Shown here: one piece after another, positions 27,248-36,202 of the stretch
Position numbering within the stretch: the first letter of the stretch is position 1
How the letters are laid out: each line of letters opens with the position of its first letter
Origin: Gimesia algae
GTDB lineage: Bacteria > Planctomycetota > Planctomycetia > Planctomycetales > Planctomycetaceae
Length of the DNA stretch: 64,000 bases
Direction: 5' to 3'
NCBI RefSeq assembly: GCF_007746795.1
Contig: NZ_CP036343.1
Location: forward strand, 62,001 to 126,000
Notes under the pieces: model-generated
The model's database searches: none
Told to the model about the DNA's origin: nothing
What the model saw: the letters and a program-made list of their open reading frames with translations, nothing else
Made by a program: the position numbers and the translations under genes

Positions 27248-27955
27248 TTATTTATCCTGAAAGGCAGGATTCTCGACGACTTCCCATTCATCCCCGGTAT
27301 TCCAGGGACCTTCGTAGTCATCACCCAGATCGCCTGAGCCAGTCGAGTCATTGAAATATTGATCAACCCACTTTTCATCCGGTTTCAGGTTTCCGATTTC
27401 CAGCGGCTTTTTATCCATGCTTTCCAGCGCCTGTCCGAAGGCTTTCAAGTGGGTAATTTCCCGAGTCATAAGAAATTTCAACGCATCTTTAGTACCTGGG
27501 TCGTCGGTATAATCAATCAGTCGTTCATACACGATCTTGGCCCGGGCTTCCGCCGCCATATTGGACCGCAGATCCACTTCCAGCTGACCGGTGATAGCGA
27601 TATAAGCCGACGTCCAGGGAACTCCCTGGGAGTTATTGAGTGACACGCCACCTCCCCCCACAACAGCAATGAGAGGATCTTCCAGAGCTGCCTCACCATT
27701 TTTGCGGAGAGGTTTCAGGTGCATGCGGGCCAGTGAACCGATCACTTCCAGGTGACTCAATTCTTCTGTGCCGATATCCATCAACAGGTCTTTTCGGGCA
27801 GGGTCTTCACAGTTCAGACCCTGAATGGAATATTGCATCGCTGCAGCCAGTTCGCCGTTCGCACCGCCGAACTGCTCCAGCAGCATTTTTCCGAAACGGG
27901 GATCAGGATCACTGACATCGACTGTATACATGAGCTTCTTAACGTGATGGTACAT
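27248..27955 (-). CDS. manganese catalase
   Basis: 235 residues starting MYHHVKKLMYTVDV, a start typical of the family. The dimanganese ligands are in place: Glu in GANGELAAAMQY (about 36), Glu and His in GTEELSHLEV (about 67-70), Glu in NMAAEARAKIVYE and Glu/His in MTREITHLKAF. It disproportionates hydrogen peroxide in the cytoplasm without heme. The C-terminus is rich in Gly and Asp, as usual. Its neighbour is an AI-2E transporter 12 bases downstream; a DUF421 and an endonuclease-fold gene lie upstream, suggesting a stress-related group (inference). Confidence 0.95.
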   Translation of the reverse strand: MYHHVKKLMYTVDVSDPDPRFGKMLLEQFGGANGELAAAMQYSIQGLNCEDPARKDLLMDIGTEELSHLEVIGSLARMHLKPLRKNGEAALEDPLIAVVGGGGVSLNNSQGVPWTSAYIAITGQLEVDLRSNMAAEARAKIVYERLIDYTDDPGTKDALKFLMTREITHLKAFGQALESMDKKPLEIGNLKPDEKWVDQYFNDSTGSGDLGDDYEGPWNTGDEWEVVENPAFQDK

Positions 27956-28217
27956 ATTAAACCCTTTTGGATTCCATGGTGAGTAATAACCGAAAATGAA
28001 CCGCGGCGCGCAACCTGCATTGCCACTGAAAATAATAGCTGAGAGTCAATCTGACTTCTGGGATTTGATTCGCAAACGATGTGCCAATGTGAGCAAATAC
28101 CTTGTCTCTCGAGTTAGCTTCGGTTTTCTTCATTTAAGCACACCGGTAATGTCCATTTTCCGAATGGAGAGCGAATGGAACGGTGCCTGAGCGGTCAGCG
28201 TGCGCGGTGGGCTGTCA

Positions 28218-29345
28218 TTATTTTTCGGGAGACGGATGTTTTTCCCGGGCAGACTGAACGGCCTCTGCAGCGTCCTGCTGGTCTCCTGCATCCAGGCTCG
28301 GTCCTTCCTGTGTGACCTCCGCTTCGGGCTCGTAACTCAGCTCCACAAGCAGCGGGAAATGATCCGAACCGATGTAAGGCAATGTGCGGATTTCCGTCAG
28401 GCGGAAGTCATCGGAGACAAACAGATAGTCCAGCGGATAGCGCCAGATCCAGGAGGTGGCGTCGTATGTCGCGAACAGGCCCCGTCCTTTTCTCGGGTCG
28501 AGCAGCCCACTGACTTCCTGAAACAGATTGGTCGTACGCGACCAGCCGACATCATTCAGATCACCCAGCACGATCGCACTTCGGTTTTTACTGACTTCGC
28601 GTCCGACGAGTACCAGTTCCGCATCCCGCTTGGTAGTGTCTTCTCCCGGTCGGGGAGGATTGGGATGTACGGCAAACAGCCGGACCTCTTTTCCGGAACG
28701 CAGCAGAATGGTGGCATCAATCGACGGAATTTCCTCTTTCACCAGACCTCTCACTTCTGCAGTCTTGACCCGCAGGTTGCTGTAGAACGCGATCCCATAA
28801 GTGTTATCGAGCGGATGTGTGAGATGATAAGAATAGGTTCTTTCCAGCGGCGACAAATCAGAGATCCAGCGCTGATTGACTTCGCACAGCACCACGATGT
28901 CCGGCTGTTCGCGATCAATCAGCTCCAGCACCGCCGCCGCATTCGTATTCTTCTGCAGTACATTGGCCGTCAGAATCCGCAGCCGTTTCTCTGAATCCTG
29001 CGACTGGGCGGTTTCGACTTCATTGGACGCAATCGTCAGGTAAGGAAAGATCCAGAACAGCTGAATTCCAATGCCCGCGCACAACGCGACAGCAGCAAAT
29101 TTCGCCGTCAATCGCTTACGAAACGGGATAATTGCCAGCAAGACAACAATATAAGCGACCAATAATTGCAGCCTTGGAAAATCGCCGATCCGCACCCACC
29201 ACCAGTCGACTAACAGCAAAGGCAGAAAAGCGGTGATCGAGAGGATAACGCACGCCAGCAGAAGTCCGTACCACATCCAGCGTTGCCAGCCAGGTTCGTT
29301 TGAAACCGACTCTGTTTTTTCCGGTGTATTTATCGAGCTGTTCAA
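28218..29345 (-). CDS. membrane protein with endonuclease/exonuclease/phosphatase domain
   Basis: The longest frame uses TTG 29345; an in-frame TGA lies ten codons upstream and no good ribosome-binding site is seen, so the start is uncertain (ATG 29276 is the next choice). Three membrane helices occupy roughly residues 25-115 (WYGLLLACVILSITAFLPLLL, LLVAYIVVLLAIIPF, FAAVALCAGIGIQLFWIF). The catalytic domain shows the family set: LTANVLQKN, IVVLCEVNQ, HPNPPRPGED, IVLGDLNDVGWS and SDHFPLLVEL, with Asn, Glu, Asp and His metal or catalytic residues. The domain probably faces outside and hydrolyses phosphodiesters of lipid or nucleic acid (inference). A charged tail follows. Confidence 0.86.
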   Translation of the reverse strand: MNSSINTPEKTESVSNEPGWQRWMWYGLLLACVILSITAFLPLLLVDWWWVRIGDFPRLQLLVAYIVVLLAIIPFRKRLTAKFAAVALCAGIGIQLFWIFPYLTIASNEVETAQSQDSEKRLRILTANVLQKNTNAAAVLELIDREQPDIVVLCEVNQRWISDLSPLERTYSYHLTHPLDNTYGIAFYSNLRVKTAEVRGLVKEEIPSIDATILLRSGKEVRLFAVHPNPPRPGEDTTKRDAELVLVGREVSKNRSAIVLGDLNDVGWSRTTNLFQEVSGLLDPRKGRGLFATYDATSWIWRYPLDYLFVSDDFRLTEIRTLPYIGSDHFPLLVELSYEPEAEVTQEGPSLDAGDQQDAAEAVQSAREKHPSPEK

Positions 29346-29372
29346 TGTTGTGGTCCGGTCTGAAATAATGAT

Positions 29373-29963
29373 TCAGGAAACGCTGGTGCCGGCAAACGAC
29401 CCAGATGGATGTTCGCGGTTTTCAAACAGCTGCTCGGCACCAGTAACATTCCGAAAAAAGTCTGGTTCCAGTTTTACATCCGGGTCCGCTGAATGCAAAA
29501 CCGAAATATCGCCTGTCGTCTCAAACACGACCGCCAGCACCTGGTCGGCATTCAATGCGTTCGCTTCGCGCAGTTTACCATACACGTCGTCTCGAGTGAT
29601 ATTCGCTTTTTTAAGATTCTCATCGAGCATCTCGGATCCTCGCATCAGCAGTAGGGGCTCATTGTCAACCAGTTTACTGAACCAGACAAGCTTCTGCCGC
29701 AGCATTGCCAGCACCCACTGTCCTAAAAACAGACTGGCGAGCGCCGTCAAACCGATGATGAGTGTCGGCGTGGAACCAGAAATTGTCGAAGCAAAGACAG
29801 AACCGACGGCAACAGTCATCGCGAAGTCGGCAGCGGACATCTTGGAAAAACTTCGTAGACCGGTGAGCCGTGTATAGATCAGAATCACCGCATAAGTCAG
29901 CAGGCACGACAGCAGCACCATCGGCATTTCAGTCCATTGGTCCGTGATCCACTTCTCAAACAT
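29373..29963 (-). CDS. DUF421 (YetF-like) membrane protein
   Basis: 196 residues. Three membrane helices are followed by the soluble DUF421 module. Family hallmarks are YTRLTGLRSFSKMSAADFAM just after the first helix, GSVFAS, and a C-terminal region with KLREANALNADQVLAVVFE. The family function is not established; several members are tied to sporulation or stress. It ends 27 bases before the endonuclease-fold gene, so the two are likely cotranscribed. Confidence 0.88.
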   Translation of the reverse strand: MFEKWITDQWTEMPMVLLSCLLTYAVILIYTRLTGLRSFSKMSAADFAMTVAVGSVFASTISGSTPTLIIGLTALASLFLGQWVLAMLRQKLVWFSKLVDNEPLLLMRGSEMLDENLKKANITRDDVYGKLREANALNADQVLAVVFETTGDISVLHSADPDVKLEPDFFRNVTGAEQLFENREHPSGSFAGTSVS

Positions 29964-30113
29964 CGCACAGCCTTTCTGGTTGGGGCGCAGGGAGTTTACC
30001 GTTTATCGCATGCCAGCAGGTATTCGCACATCCCATGCCAATTCCTAAAAATCGCTGTTGCGCTGAATGAACTTACAGGCTGAGCCACTCTAAACGCTGA
30101 TAGAATTTCCCGA

Positions 30114-30518
30114 TCAAGAGCTTTTCTCACCATAAGTCACACGATAAGCCCAGTCGATCTGATCTTCCCGGCCCTGCAGTCGATACAGTTGTTTGTCGAA
30201 TGAACTACCCGGTCGCCGAAGCATGCCCTGCGGCCCCCGTTCGCCGATACGACATTCCAGCCAGTTGACGCGTTCGATGGCAGAATCAATCTGCAGTTGA
30301 AGATACGCAGGCACAATAGTCTGATCCCGGATCAACCAGCTCAGACCAATGAAAACGGCTTCTCGTTCCCCGGTGCGATCTGCAACCAGCGGAATCACAT
30401 CATCCAGCGCGTCCGATGTCCATTCAGGATAAAGTTCGGCCAGGACTTCGGGAATAAAATAGTTGAACGCACTCATGAGTCGCCTGAAATCATTGGTTTC
30501 CTCAAAAGACGCACCCAC
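30114..30518 (-). CDS. unrecognised protein, start codon uncertain
   Basis: The only accepted start codon is GTG 30518 (134 residues), and it has no ribosome-binding site. The same frame stays open upstream for 30 more codons to 30608, encoding SNNEQSNRELSKAEIIVARS and continuing into the annotated part without a break. A strong AGGAG (30617-30621) lies eight bases before codon 30608, where a start is expected but the codon is TTC. The gene may have lost its start, or begin at an unusual codon. It lies just after the CdiI-type gene in the same direction. The protein is acidic and helical; function unknown. Confidence 0.55.
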   Translation of the reverse strand: MGASFEETNDFRRLMSAFNYFIPEVLAELYPEWTSDALDDVIPLVADRTGEREAVFIGLSWLIRDQTIVPAYLQLQIDSAIERVNWLECRIGERGPQGMLRRPGSSFDKQLYRLQGREDQIDWAYRVTYGEKSS

Positions 30519-30622
30519 AGCAGTCTGATTCAGGAGTGCGCGCAGTGATCGAGCGACAATGATCTCTGCTTTCGAAAGTTCACGGTTGCTTTGTTCGTTA
30601 TTGCTGAATGAACTATCTCCTG

Positions 30623-31051
30623 TTACGGATCGGTCAGTGAGTCTGGTGCATTCGCCAAAACCTCGCGGACAATTCTTGTTTCATCTTCTTTCAGCGAGCC
30701 TAATATTTCGTTTGCTTTGGTGATGACCCGACGAAGTACTTCGCGCTTGTCGGTGTGCAGATTCCAGAATGACTCCGGGACGCCTAACACAGCGTTCAGT
30801 AAATCACCGGGATAGCAGTGGCCTTCCGCCAGTGGATTTTCTTCGAGAGTTTCCAAGGCAAGAGGAATAATAAAAAACAAGCTGATCTGTTGACCGATCA
30901 TAATTCGCAGATCTTCTGTTGAGAAGTCATTCAGAGGAACCCGTCGCAAACGATGACAGGTTTTTACAAGGGATGAATCGAAGTCTGGTTCTCCCCAGTC
31001 CTCTTTTTCCAGTTCCTGCAAAGTATTTCGACGGTCGAAATTGGTTTTCAA
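30623..31051 (-). CDS. CdiI-type contact-dependent inhibition immunity family protein
   Basis: TTG 31051 (giving MKTNFDRRNTLQELEKEDWG) is preferred because GGAG lies seven bases upstream; GTG 31090 is the longer alternative. The protein shows the pattern I associate with this immunity family: LEKEDWGEPDFDSSLVKTCH, LNDFSTEDLRIMIGQ and the line LALETLEENPLAEGHCYPGD. Family knowledge: small cytoplasmic proteins that neutralise a CdiA-type or related toxin. No cognate toxin gene is visible within the window, so it appears orphan. It lies in an accessory patch with other small unrecognised genes. Confidence 0.75.
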   Translation of the reverse strand: MKTNFDRRNTLQELEKEDWGEPDFDSSLVKTCHRLRRVPLNDFSTEDLRIMIGQQISLFFIIPLALETLEENPLAEGHCYPGDLLNAVLGVPESFWNLHTDKREVLRRVITKANEILGSLKEDETRIVREVLANAPDSLTDP

Positions 31052-31239
31052 TTTTAATCTCCAGATCGCTTCACCAGAATTTGTTTCCACAGTTCCAGAT
31101 ACAGCTTACCAGCAGACAATGTCTAACTACAACAGGTTCGCGAATTCAACTATCGACGCGTAACCTTGTCGGTTAGAATTGAAAGACTCTGTAGTCAATC
31201 ATTAATCACCGTCATGCCGGCGAGTTCGGGGAGTTTTCA

Positions 31240-32847
31240 ATGAGTCACAGCCAGCGTTTCTACGGATGCCTCTTCACGCTGATATCCTTTTTTATCGCAT
31301 CGAATGCGCAGGCCGATGTCAAGGATGTGGAACTCAGGGAACACTTCGGGGAGCAACAATTCGCACCGCAAGGCGGGTTCGTTCTCAAACAAGGCCAGAA
31401 ACTCCCGGAGCTTGTCTGGGAACATCCTCAGCAGGTGGCCCGGGTCGTCGATCAAACTGCGATCCCCACGCGCTGGTTCAACGAGCAATTTGAAGAAGTC
31501 CAGACCGCACAGGAAACAGGTCGCTACTACGTGTATGGCACAGCACCCGTGCCCGCGGGACCTGTGCTGCGTCGTGCGATGACCTGCTGTTGTGTGGGCA
31601 GCGATATCGCTCTGGAAGAACTGGCTCAAAAATGGTTGCAGTCCTCAATTCCCGCATCGAAAACTGTTTCCCCGCCGGACAATGTCGCTGCCCTGGTACG
31701 TCAATGGCAACACTCAGAAGTGGGGGCCGTTGAACTGGCAGCGCTGCTGGAAGCGGATTTCAAACCAGACCCTGTTCGACGGGGTCAATGGCAGATGGAG
31801 AACGCTACCCGGCATGTGCAGTTGAAACGCAAGCTGATGGGGCTCGACCCCAGGCCCCTTTTGAAGCCCACCCCCAGGCTGCTGGAAGGAGAGCCGGCTC
31901 CGGTATTGCGAAACGCACCGCTGCAGCAGGCAGGAATCACCGCCGCGCAACAGCAGAAAATCGAAGAGAAACTCGGCACCTGGTACTCCGCCTCTTCCGA
32001 ACCAATGGCGATTGTCATTGCCCGGAACGGAGTCATCATCACCGCGAAAGGTTATGGGAGTGTCGACGGGCAGCCTGTCACGGTCGACACGCCGATGAAA
32101 CTGGACTCAGCCATGAAACCTTTAATCGGTCTGCAACTGGCGACCTACCTTGACCGCGGGTTCCTGCGTCTGGACCAGCCGATCGGCGAGATAATTCCCG
32201 ACTTTGATACGCCCCGCGATCGCAGTCTTACCTTCCGGGCGGCTCATGTCCACGCGACCGGCATTCACTTCCCCTGGTCCCTCGCATTCGAGCGGCTGTT
32301 CTACTTTCATACCTGGCATGAAGCCCTGATCGCCCACTGCAAACGCGATTGGGAACCCGGTAGCAAATACCGCTACGGCGTGGTCGGCGTGATTCTCTCT
32401 GTCCGCGCACTGGAGCTGCTGCGCGGCAGGAATTACTGGGACGCCATGGAACGGGATCTGTTTCAACCACTGGGAATCAAAAACGTCCTGCCGGGGGGGA
32501 CCGGCTTTTCCGCCGAAAGTCTCGCACGGATTGGTGTGTTGCTCGACAATCGTGGCCGCTACGGCAAGTGGGAAATCATTTCCCCAGAGACGCACGCGGC
32601 GATCCTGCCAACGCCGCTCAAACTCTACCTGCCCGAGTTAAACATGAAATACGGCATCGGCCTGCAGGACGAATCGCATTATCTGGGACCAGGCAGTTAC
32701 GGACACGGCGGCGGCTGCGGCACACTGCTGGTCATCAATCCGAAACAGCATCTCGTGTTTGCAATGGTCCGTAACGGACAGGGAAAAGAGTACAAAAAAT
32801 ACCGCACCGAAGTGATGGCCTTATTAAAAGAGTGGGTTGACGATTGA
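31240..32847 (+). CDS. secreted serine hydrolase, beta-lactamase/DD-peptidase-like
   Basis: 535 residues with a signal peptide ([19 protein letters not shown]) behind GGGGAG. The first 230 residues are a domain I do not recognise. From about residue 240 the fold is class C beta-lactamase-like: [16 protein letters not shown] holds the SxxK pair (S290, K293), YRYGVVG stands for the YxN element, and [13 protein letters not shown] near the end replaces KTG. The family includes D-aminopeptidases, esterases and beta-lactamases. Envelope location is clear; the substrate is not. A 60-base YjbQ fragment touches its stop codon on the other strand. Confidence 0.85.
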   Translation: MSHSQRFYGCLFTLISFFIASNAQADVKDVELREHFGEQQFAPQGGFVLKQGQKLPELVWEHPQQVARVVDQTAIPTRWFNEQFEEVQTAQETGRYYVYGTAPVPAGPVLRRAMTCCCVGSDIALEELAQKWLQSSIPASKTVSPPDNVAALVRQWQHSEVGAVELAALLEADFKPDPVRRGQWQMENATRHVQLKRKLMGLDPRPLLKPTPRLLEGEPAPVLRNAPLQQAGITAAQQQKIEEKLGTWYSASSEPMAIVIARNGVIITAKGYGSVDGQPVTVDTPMKLDSAMKPLIGLQLATYLDRGFLRLDQPIGEIIPDFDTPRDRSLTFRAAHVHATGIHFPWSLAFERLFYFHTWHEALIAHCKRDWEPGSKYRYGVVGVILSVRALELLRGRNYWDAMERDLFQPLGIKNVLPGGTGFSAESLARIGVLLDNRGRYGKWEIISPETHAAILPTPLKLYLPELNMKYGIGLQDESHYLGPGSYGHGGGCGTLLVINPKQHLVFAMVRNGQGKEYKKYRTEVMALLKEWVDD

Positions 32848-32904
32848 ATGAAGCCCCGATTCATTGTCGTTAATGAACACAGAGGCAGTGATATGCATCG
32901 CGTT
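32845..32904 (-). pseudogene. fragment of a YjbQ-family gene (middle part)
   Basis: Twenty codons on the minus strand read [20 protein letters not shown], nearly identical to the intact protein encoded at 34262-34696 ([20 protein letters not shown]). Several codons differ synonymously, so this came from a diverged copy rather than a recent duplicate. Nothing recognisable of the gene continues on either side; one end abuts the stop of the serine hydrolase. Confidence 0.75.
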
Positions 32905-32920
32905 CCCCAAACACATTATG

Positions 32921-33325
32921 TCACACACTATCATTTACCTTATCAGGCGCCATATCAGGTCCATCAACAGGGGACTCATGTTGATTAAAAATCTCATACA
33001 ATATTGAGTCTATACGATATGAAACAAATTGTTCCGTTGTATCTATTGGGTGTGAAATTACTTTTTTCATAATAAGGGTCGTTTTACATACAGGACGACC
33101 AGATTCTTTTCTACAACTTACAAAACGATCAACCCCAATCTTGATTGCTTCAAGCCAGCGATCGTCTGTAGGATCTTCCCACTCTGCCACAACATTTATT
33201 CCGTCATGATTACACGATGGGATGAATTTAAGTTTAAAGTTAGCAAATTGAGGCATGCCGCCACTATTGATGTGATTACGAGTTCGCATTTCTGCTTCTG
33301 TCAAGATTGCCCAATACTGAACCAT
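32921..33325 (-). CDS. unrecognised 134-residue protein between YjbQ fragments
   Basis: Starts at ATG 33325, with GGGGAG 12 bases upstream inside the end of the YjbQ fragment. The base composition is visibly more AT-rich than that of neighbouring genes. The protein is cytoplasmic and mixed alpha/beta. A segment ([20 protein letters not shown]) faintly recalls domain IV of elongation factor G, but I do not claim that. Position among immunity-like genes suggests an accessory or immunity role (inference). Confidence 0.6.
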   Translation of the reverse strand: MVQYWAILTEAEMRTRNHINSGGMPQFANFKLKFIPSCNHDGINVVAEWEDPTDDRWLEAIKIGVDRFVSCRKESGRPVCKTTLIMKKVISHPIDTTEQFVSYRIDSILYEIFNQHESPVDGPDMAPDKVNDSV

Positions 33326-33334
33326 CAGTTTAAT

Positions 33335-33418
33335 TCACTCCCCAATCATTTTCACCAAAATCCGCTTGGGCCTACGGCCATCGAAAAACACAACATCTGA
33401 GTACCAACCCGAATGCAA
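33335..33418 (-). pseudogene. fragment of a YjbQ-family gene (3' end)
   Basis: The minus strand encodes LHSGWYSDVVFFDGRRPKRI followed by LVKMIGE and a stop, matching the C-terminus of the intact YjbQ protein ([19 protein letters not shown], then [10 protein letters not shown]). Differences are largely synonymous over the last 45 bases, so the copy evolved as a functional gene before truncation. An in-frame ATG at 33433 would give a 33-residue product, but it has no ribosome-binding site. Confidence 0.75.
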
Positions 33419-33460
33419 GAATATCAAACCTGACATATTCAGGCATCGCAGTTTCGATTA

Positions 33461-34198
33461 TTACTTTTGTAATCCAGCCAGATGTAATGAGATACTGGCA
33501 GCGTCCCCTTCAAATTCTAAACCAGTTAGAATGCCAGCGACTTGTTTTGAGAAACGATTGAGTTCTACTTCAGCAACGTCGATTGCATCCTGAAGTTCTT
33601 TGGGTTTTACAGCCCAGCGTGCAATCGGGTCTTCAGACTCGTGTAGATCACTCAGTAACAGCCATATCTTTTGGAATTTCACAGACAACCAGGGATGTCC
33701 GATCCACAACATTTCCCAATTTTTTCCTTCATAAGACGCTGCTGCTTTCCAGTTTTCAATGTCGCCGAGATCACTACAACAGGTTGGCTCAACTAAGATG
33801 TCTTTTTGATTTGAAAGCAAAGCCAGACCACCATTCAACACAGGTCTTGAATCAGGATCATTCAAGCTCGAAATCCCACCCCATTCATCGAAAGTTACTC
33901 TCAGGTATTGCTCCAATTGAGACTCCTCAAACTCAGAGGTTGCTACAAACCAAGACCCGGTCCTGATTGGTGACAGATCAGTGATGCCGGAATCTGCCAG
34001 GCTCAATTCCCAGTAAGTCTGCCAGTCATCAGGTACATACTCTCCTGAACCTTGAGGAGATTCTCTTTCGACGGTCGCAAAGGTACCGGGTTCGAGTTCC
34101 ACCACAGGCAGCAACTGAAAACCAGAGAGATGGATGAGTTCTGACATAGGGACGATGTTTCCTGCTCGAGAAGGTTCTGGTACCAGGTCGAAGGGCAT
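33461..34198 (-). CDS. unrecognised 245-residue protein, immunity-like in style
   Basis: Longest start ATG 34198; ATG 34147 (MSELIHLSGFQLLPVVE) looks like a natural alternative. Neither has a strong ribosome-binding site. The protein is soluble and acidic, with the phrases PTCCSDLGDIENWKAA and EMLWIGHPWLSVKFQ. Such compact acidic proteins with a conserved Cys-Cys-Ser-Asp and Trp-rich region are common among toxin-immunity families, but I cannot assign a specific one. It lies between the intact YjbQ gene and a YjbQ 3' fragment. Confidence 0.6.
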   Translation of the reverse strand: MPFDLVPEPSRAGNIVPMSELIHLSGFQLLPVVELEPGTFATVERESPQGSGEYVPDDWQTYWELSLADSGITDLSPIRTGSWFVATSEFEESQLEQYLRVTFDEWGGISSLNDPDSRPVLNGGLALLSNQKDILVEPTCCSDLGDIENWKAAASYEGKNWEMLWIGHPWLSVKFQKIWLLLSDLHESEDPIARWAVKPKELQDAIDVAEVELNRFSKQVAGILTGLEFEGDAASISLHLAGLQK

Positions 34199-34261
34199 AC
34201 AAACGCTGCGGATTAATTGATCAGACAGATGTTAATAGAAATAAGTTCATTTTGCTGTTAT

Positions 34262-34696
<435 letters not shown>

Positions 34697-34848
34697 AACG
34701 GGGATCAGTTCCACATTAAAAGCAGTTTGGAAAAGGGATCTCATGAATTGCTCTATCGTAACGAAATCACGACGTGGGAACAGGTCAGGATAACCGGGTT
34801 TTTGTTCAAGTTCTTTTCCGAAACCACTGACTCTTCTCAGAGGCGATC

Positions 34849-35679
34849 TTAAGAATCAGAGGAGAAATACTTTTTCAGTTTGCGTTTTGATTTTTGCACA
34901 ATAACGTAATTTTTTGCTTTTGCACCCAGCCATCGTGCGCCTGGAATATATTTCAGGAAGTTGAACTTCCTGGCTAAGCCATCAATCGATTTCACGGCGT
35001 CATGATCGAAGTAACGATAGTCCATCGCCGCATCGTCTGTCCCACCATTGTCTGTGCTCTCTGAAACCAGGTCCGATGCGCTGCGTCTGATGTGGAATGC
35101 CACAAAGGACTCGTATGTCTGAATCGACCAGACACGACGATCAGAGGCCGTCGTGTTAAGCTCGCTGAATCTCTGATTCATTTTGTCTATCAAACACTTT
35201 ACATATTCGATAAAAGAATAACGTCTGGAACCAAAGCCATCCATGTATGAAGTATGGGTGTCTTCTACCACCAGCATTCCCTGATCATTGATGCTGTCGA
35301 GCAGCATTTCCGTCGTAATAATCTGCTGTTCATAGGTGTGACCCCCATCATCTAAGACCACATCTACCTTGCCAACCTTTTTTACAAAATCCTGCCAGAA
35401 CTGTTTGTCAGACTGGCTGCCGATAAAAATATCGAAGCCTTCGGCCTCCCATTTTTTGGCGTTTGGATTCAAATCGATTCCAATAATTCTTGCCTTCGGT
35501 CCCAGAAACTCCCGCCACATAAAGAGCGATCCGCCGCCCAGCACACCGATTTCGACAAACGTGATTTCCTTTCCCCGGTAGCGGGCAAACAGATCGTCAT
35601 AGACTGCGAAGTATGTACTGTGCTTGATGCTTTTATAGGGGCTCTTCAGATAAGCCTGATAGCTTAACGTCTCTTTCAT
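34849..35679 (-). CDS. class I SAM-dependent methyltransferase, TylF/macrocin-type
   Basis: ATG 35679 ([20 protein letters not shown]) has GGAAG six bases upstream. The methyltransferase core shows [20 protein letters not shown] (glycine-rich SAM site), [41 protein letters not shown] (Asp-Asp metal site) and [18 protein letters not shown]. The pattern matches sugar O-methyltransferases such as demethylmacrocin O-methyltransferase and related cell-surface glycan enzymes. The substrate is probably a sugar or glycan (inference). No glycan cluster is adjacent. Confidence 0.82.
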   Translation of the reverse strand: MKETLSYQAYLKSPYKSIKHSTYFAVYDDLFARYRGKEITFVEIGVLGGGSLFMWREFLGPKARIIGIDLNPNAKKWEAEGFDIFIGSQSDKQFWQDFVKKVGKVDVVLDDGGHTYEQQIITTEMLLDSINDQGMLVVEDTHTSYMDGFGSRRYSFIEYVKCLIDKMNQRFSELNTTASDRRVWSIQTYESFVAFHIRRSASDLVSESTDNGGTDDAAMDYRYFDHDAVKSIDGLARKFNFLKYIPGARWLGAKAKNYVIVQKSKRKLKKYFSSDS

Positions 35680-36202
35680 TTTTTTCTTCCTGCAGCAGAA
35701 GCCCGAACATACTCCTGCGAATGACAACAGCCACACGAGTCAATTTGTAAAACCTGTATTTTGTATCGACAAAGCGGCCGGTCTGATGAAAACACAAATC
35801 AAGCGTCTCTCATACAGTACACAAGCCAGATCACTATTTGAAGTAGACTCCTCCTGGCTACGAGTGATGTGGTTCTGCTGAAAGCTGGTCGATGCGCGCG
35901 TTGAAAAAGAGTTGAGAACGCCAGCTGATACCAGACAGATTGATTTTGTTAAAAACCGGCCTTTTCTACGTGGTGTACTAAACAAATCCGGATTTGAGCT
36001 TGCGGTGGATCGATACAATCGATCAGTATATTATATGCGGACTCAAAACACAGGCGACGTCCTGCGCTCGCATTTCAACGAGACAATATTAAAAATCGAA
36101 CACAGACGATAACAGTCTGTGTTTTTAAAGCTGAGAGATCCAATGCAACACAATTCAAGTGATTCTGACCCGTCTCGGCACTTATCCACGGCAAGGGGAA
36201 AA
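35680..36202 (+). promoter_or_regulatory. intergenic region with palindrome and AT-rich box before the lipoprotein cluster
   Basis: About 520 bases without a supported gene; a 92-codon minus frame here looks spurious. At 36008-36024 lies a perfect palindrome, GATCGAT-ACA-ATCGATC, followed four bases later by TATATTATAT (36028-36037), a plausible -10 region. The arrangement suggests an operator next to the promoter of the three-lipoprotein cluster. Confidence 0.45.

Noticed and set aside
33335..33433. 33-codon mini-gene from ATG 33433
   Set aside because: No ribosome-binding site, and the C-terminal residues are explained as the 3' end of a YjbQ gene.
35740..36018. 92-codon minus-strand frame
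   Set aside because: Composition rich in Ser, Arg and Thr without hydrophobic core pattern, no ribosome-binding site, and it overlaps the palindrome near 36008.
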